Origin: Fimbriimonas ginsengisoli Gsoil 348
Lineage (GTDB): Bacteria; Armatimonadota; Fimbriimonadia; Fimbriimonadales; Fimbriimonadaceae
Reading direction: 5' to 3'
Assembly: GCA_945881865.1 (NCBI GenBank)
Contig: CAMCVK010000002.1
Coordinates: 310,001 to 374,000 of the forward strand
Length of the DNA: 64,000 bases
Part shown: positions 61,676 to 64,000 of the stretch, piece by piece
Position numbering within the stretch: position 1 is the first letter of the stretch
Layout: each line of letters opens with the position of its first letter
Program-made: the position numbers and the translations under genes
Notes under the pieces: model-generated
Database searches by the model: none
Told to the model about the DNA's origin: nothing
Seen by the model: only the letters and a program-made list of their open reading frames with translations

Positions 61676-62322
61676 GCCTCCTCGCGGCCCGCGGGGCCAG
61701 GCTTCGGTACGTCGACCACGGCAAAGAGCACTTTGCCGTGGATGGCGTCAGCCTCGAGGTTCAGCCAAACGAGTTCCTGGGCATTCTCGGTCCATCCGGC
61801 TCGGGAAAGAGTTCGTTGCTGTATCTGCTTTCGGGCCTGAAGGTGCCGTCGTCGGGGCAAATTGAGTTTGACGGACGGCCGCTCAGCCAGATGGACGACA
61901 CCGAGCGCAGCCGACTGCGCTTGAAGGAGTTCGGTTTTGTATTCCAACAGCCATACCTTCTGGGCTATCTCAGCGCACTCGAAAATGTGCGCATCGCGGA
62001 GATGGACGCGGATAATTCGGCGGCGGCGGTCGCGCTGCTGAACCAGCTTGGGCTGGGTGAAAAGTTGCACCGGCTTCCGCACGAGCTCAGCGGTGGAGAG
62101 CGCCAGCGGGTGTGCGTGGCCCGCGCCCTGATGGGCAACCCGAAGGTCATCTTCGCCGATGAGCCGACGGCGTCGCTAGATCATCGCAACGGGGTTGCCG
62201 TCGTCTCGTTGCTCAACCAGCTTCGCGGCGAGGGATCGTTAGTGATGGTGACGCACGACGAAACGATGCTTGCCGAGGCCGACCGGGTGGTTCGCCTCGT
62301 CGACGGCAAAGTATCAGACTAA
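61672..62322 (+). CDS. MacB/LolD-type ABC transporter ATP-binding protein
   Basis: 216 residues from ATG 61672, overlapping the permease stop. Walker A GPSGSGKSSLLYLLSGL near 40, Q-loop FVFQQPYLLGYLSALENV near 87, signature LSGGERQRVCVARAL near 140, and Walker B VIFADEPTASLD near 160. The EF loop of LolD-like families (ADEPTASLD) is present. It powers the permease at 60500. The stop overlaps the convergent LacI-like gene by CTAA. Confidence 0.95.
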   Translation: MSLLAARGARLRYVDHGKEHFAVDGVSLEVQPNEFLGILGPSGSGKSSLLYLLSGLKVPSSGQIEFDGRPLSQMDDTERSRLRLKEFGFVFQQPYLLGYLSALENVRIAEMDADNSAAAVALLNQLGLGEKLHRLPHELSGGERQRVCVARALMGNPKVIFADEPTASLDHRNGVAVVSLLNQLRGEGSLVMVTHDETMLAEADRVVRLVDGKVSD

Positions 62323-63149
62323 GCGACCCGGACCGAACTTTCGCGAACGTGTAGGCTCGGCGGAACGACGAACTGTTGCAGAGGTAGATCCGGTTCGGCG
62401 GCGCGGCGGATTAGGGAATCCACCACGAGGTCGGCGGCGCTATCGTAGTCGAACCCAACGCTGGTCAGGCTCGGCACCGTCTGCGATACCCAGCGGTTGT
62501 TGTCGATCGAGACCAGGCCACAGTCTTTCGGGACAGAGTAACCAAGGCTGTGCAGCACGCGGACAAACACGCGAGCGGTTCGATCGTTAAAGCACACCAC
62601 CGCACCGGGCAGCCCTTCGCGCTCGATATTTCCGCGGAGGTGAGCCTGGATTTCGTCCTGGTCAGCACCGGGCGAAACGATAAGGCGCGTCGGAAGCGAG
62701 CGGTCGCGCATCGCCCCGACATAGCCAGAAAGACGCTCGGTGTAATGCGGCAACTTCGACTCCATCACGGCATGCGCCGAGAACGTGACGTAGGCGATGT
62801 CTTCGTAGCCTGCATCCTGAAGATGATTGGTTGCCAGCCGGGCGGCCTCCCAGACGTCCAGCCGTACGTGGTCGCCATCTAACCGAACGTTACTGCCGTA
62901 ATAGAGAATCTGCGGAAGGCCATCAAAGCGGCTGGGGTCCAGTTCTGAACCCATGTTCAAGACCACTGCGGCGGACCGCCCTGACAATGCAGCCACCTTG
63001 AACGGGGTCACTTCATCAAACTTCAGGACGTGCGACGGGATTGCCTGACGCTCGAATCGAGTCGTCAGCTCGTCAAGTCGCTCCATGTAAAAGGGACTCA
63101 TTAAAGTTGGTGTGGCAAGGATCACCCCTTCTGTTAAGTCCGTTCCCAT
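62319..63149 (-). CDS. LacI/PurR-like ligand-binding protein lacking a DNA-binding domain
   Basis: 276 residues from ATG 63149, where the family similarity starts (GVILATPTLMSPFYMERLDEL, the usual first strand and helix after the HTH). The longer ATG start at 63227 adds 26 residues without an HTH pattern. Later motifs: AARLATNHLQDAGYEDIAYV near 104, GAVVCFNDRTARVFVRVLHS near 180, and VPKDCGLVSIDNNRWVSQTV near 204, followed by PSLTSVGFDYDSAADLVV. No typical LacI HTH is found in the upstream frames. It may be a sensor or a remnant. It is divergent from the FAD oxidoreductase. Confidence 0.78.
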   Translation of the reverse strand: MGTDLTEGVILATPTLMSPFYMERLDELTTRFERQAIPSHVLKFDEVTPFKVAALSGRSAAVVLNMGSELDPSRFDGLPQILYYGSNVRLDGDHVRLDVWEAARLATNHLQDAGYEDIAYVTFSAHAVMESKLPHYTERLSGYVGAMRDRSLPTRLIVSPGADQDEIQAHLRGNIEREGLPGAVVCFNDRTARVFVRVLHSLGYSVPKDCGLVSIDNNRWVSQTVPSLTSVGFDYDSAADLVVDSLIRRAAEPDLPLQQFVVPPSLHVRESSVRVA

Positions 63150-63299
63150 TTGCGTTGGCGACCGGCCGCTACATTCGCGGCCGACGAATAAGATTTTACT
63201 TGCACAGGTTAACCGTTTACCATCCACCCAGCATTTCTACGGGACCGCCAAGAAGGTCGGGCGACCCATTACAATGTCGCGGCAGGCGTTCCTTACGGA

Positions 63300-63305
63300 T
63301 AATGT
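63300..63305 (+). promoter_or_regulatory. Putative -10 hexamer TAATGT of the FAD oxidoreductase gene
   Basis: TAATGT lies nine bases before the ATG at 63315. No -35 is convincing. Weak example of the recurring start-proximal box. Confidence 0.25.
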
Positions 63306-63314
63306 ATAGGCAGC

Positions 63315-64000
63315 ATGGAATGCGACGTCGTGATCGTGGGTGGGGGTCCGGCGGGCTCGACCACCGCCGGGTTTCTCAAAAAATACCGACCAGAAGTTAA
63401 GGTCCTCGTGGTCGAGCGGGAGCATTTTCCACGCGAGCACGTCGGCGAGAGCCAGCTTCCGCCGATCACGCGCGTCCCGAAGGAACTCGGAGTTTGGGAC
63501 AAGTGCGAAGCCGCCGGATTCCCGATTAAAACGGGAGCCCTGTACCGATGGGGCAAGACACCGGAGCCGTGGCGGTTCGACTTTTTGGTCGGCGAAGAGT
63601 TCCACAACAAGCCCCGACCAGAAAAGCTGCGCGGCCAGCGCGAGCAAACGATGTTCCACGTCGAGCGATCCATCTACGACAAGATCCTGCTGGATCACGC
63701 AAAAAGAGCTTGGCGCGGAGGTTCGCGAAGGCACCCGGGTGATGAAGGTTCACGCCGAAGGAGACCGAATCACCGGCCTAGAACTCGCCGTCGGGGAGAT
63801 GATTACGGCGAAGCACTACGTCGATGCCTCGGGTCACGTGGGCGTGCTGCGACGTGCAATGGGCGTTCGGTCCGAAGGGCCGACGCAACTGAAGAACATC
63901 GCGATTTGGGATTACTGGGAAGACGCTGCCTGGGCAAAAACCGTTTGCCACGGCGGTGTGCGGGTGCGCATCATGTCGGTCGGCTACGGCTGGATCTGGT
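63315..64000 (+). CDS. FAD-dependent oxidoreductase (halogenase/geranylgeranyl reductase-like), frameshifted and partial
   Basis: Reads from ATG 63315: CDVVIVGGGPAGSTTAGFL is the FAD-binding GxGxxG motif, and FPREHVGESQLP near 38 is typical of the tryptophan-halogenase/geranylgeranyl-reductase family. At a run of five A (63701-63705) the family-like frame shifts by +1: before it the protein ends LLDHAK, after it continues KELGAEVREGTRVMKVHAEG and then AKHYVDASGHVGVLRRAMGV. The original frame stays open but loses similarity. One extra A, a sequencing error or a real mutation would explain it. The gene continues past the window end. Confidence 0.8.
   Translation, partial: MECDVVIVGGGPAGSTTAGFLKKYRPEVKVLVVEREHFPREHVGESQLPPITRVPKELGVWDKCEAAGFPIKTGALYRWGKTPEPWRFDFLVGEEFHNKPRPEKLRGQREQTMFHVERSIYDKILLDHAKRAWRGGSRRHPGDEGSRRRRPNHRPRTRRRGDDYGEALRRCLGSRGRAATCNGRSVRRADATEEHRDLGLLGRRCLGKNRLPRRCAGAHHVGRLRLDL

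Noticed and set aside
63228-63314. Upstream HTH for the LacI-like protein
   Set aside because: Frames in this short stretch contain no LacI-type HTH pattern.

Overview
The window is GC-rich and densely coding, with no gap of 300 bases or more between genes. It looks like a chromosomal segment from an Armatimonadota bacterium, probably of the Fimbriimonas group. The best clue is the pair of DUF1559 pseudopilins (37235-38125 and 38543-39370), with their [20 protein letters not shown]-type leader followed by FPVFAQAK, a form common in that phylum and in Planctomycetes. The taxonomic call is inference from gene content. No rRNA, insertion sequence, prophage, plasmid gene or CRISPR array was seen.

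Layout. 1-449: a possible gene end and an IscA-type Fe-S protein. 566-14093: a tightly overlapping nine-gene plus-strand operon with a gliding-type ABC-2 transporter (ATPase and two permeases), a coiled-coil membrane protein, MoxR AAA+ ATPase, DUF58 protein and two large von Willebrand/glutamine-amidotransferase-like membrane proteins. 14117-19263: endonuclease IV, tRNA-His (minus strand), folK, two PilC/GspF-type proteins and a membrane J-domain protein. 19277-29066 (minus strand): YajQ, a small KOW-like protein, Dxs, an unknown protein, an HTTM membrane protein with its partner, a large TPR protein, a Tdh-like dehydrogenase lacking its structural zinc cysteines, and a divergent DprA/SLOG protein. 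29133-37011: GH38 alpha-mannosidase, CHASE histidine kinase, GltX and HisD. 37008-39370 (minus): two pseudopilin plus small-lipoprotein modules. 39544-45008: a beta-hydroxyacid dehydrogenase, a nucleoside-type ABC importer without a binding protein, and a duplicated-domain protein. 45005-52973 (minus): S41 protease, two ClpS paralogs, YfhO-like protein, TPR protein, FtsH and TilS. 53045-64000: MgtE, Acs, small lipoproteins, a DsbA-RibD_C fusion, GNAT, a MacB-type ABC pair, a LacI-like sensor without a helix-turn-helix, and a frameshifted FAD oxidoreductase cut by the window end.

Two features recur across the window. Many first genes have a TANNNT hexamer only 6-10 nt before the start codon, which suggests leaderless transcription. 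Five of the eight convergent gene pairs overlap by exactly 4 bp through a CTAG or CTAA that carries both stop codons. Within operons, neighbours often overlap by ATGA or GTGA.

Functionally the segment mixes housekeeping genes (gltX, hisD, dxs, folK, tilS, ftsH, acs, mgtE, nfo) with envelope systems (MoxR/VWA/ABC operon, pseudopilins, HTTM, YfhO, lipoproteins). The MoxR/VWA/ABC operon, the DsbA-RibD_C fusion and the two ClpS-like genes are the least ordinary parts.
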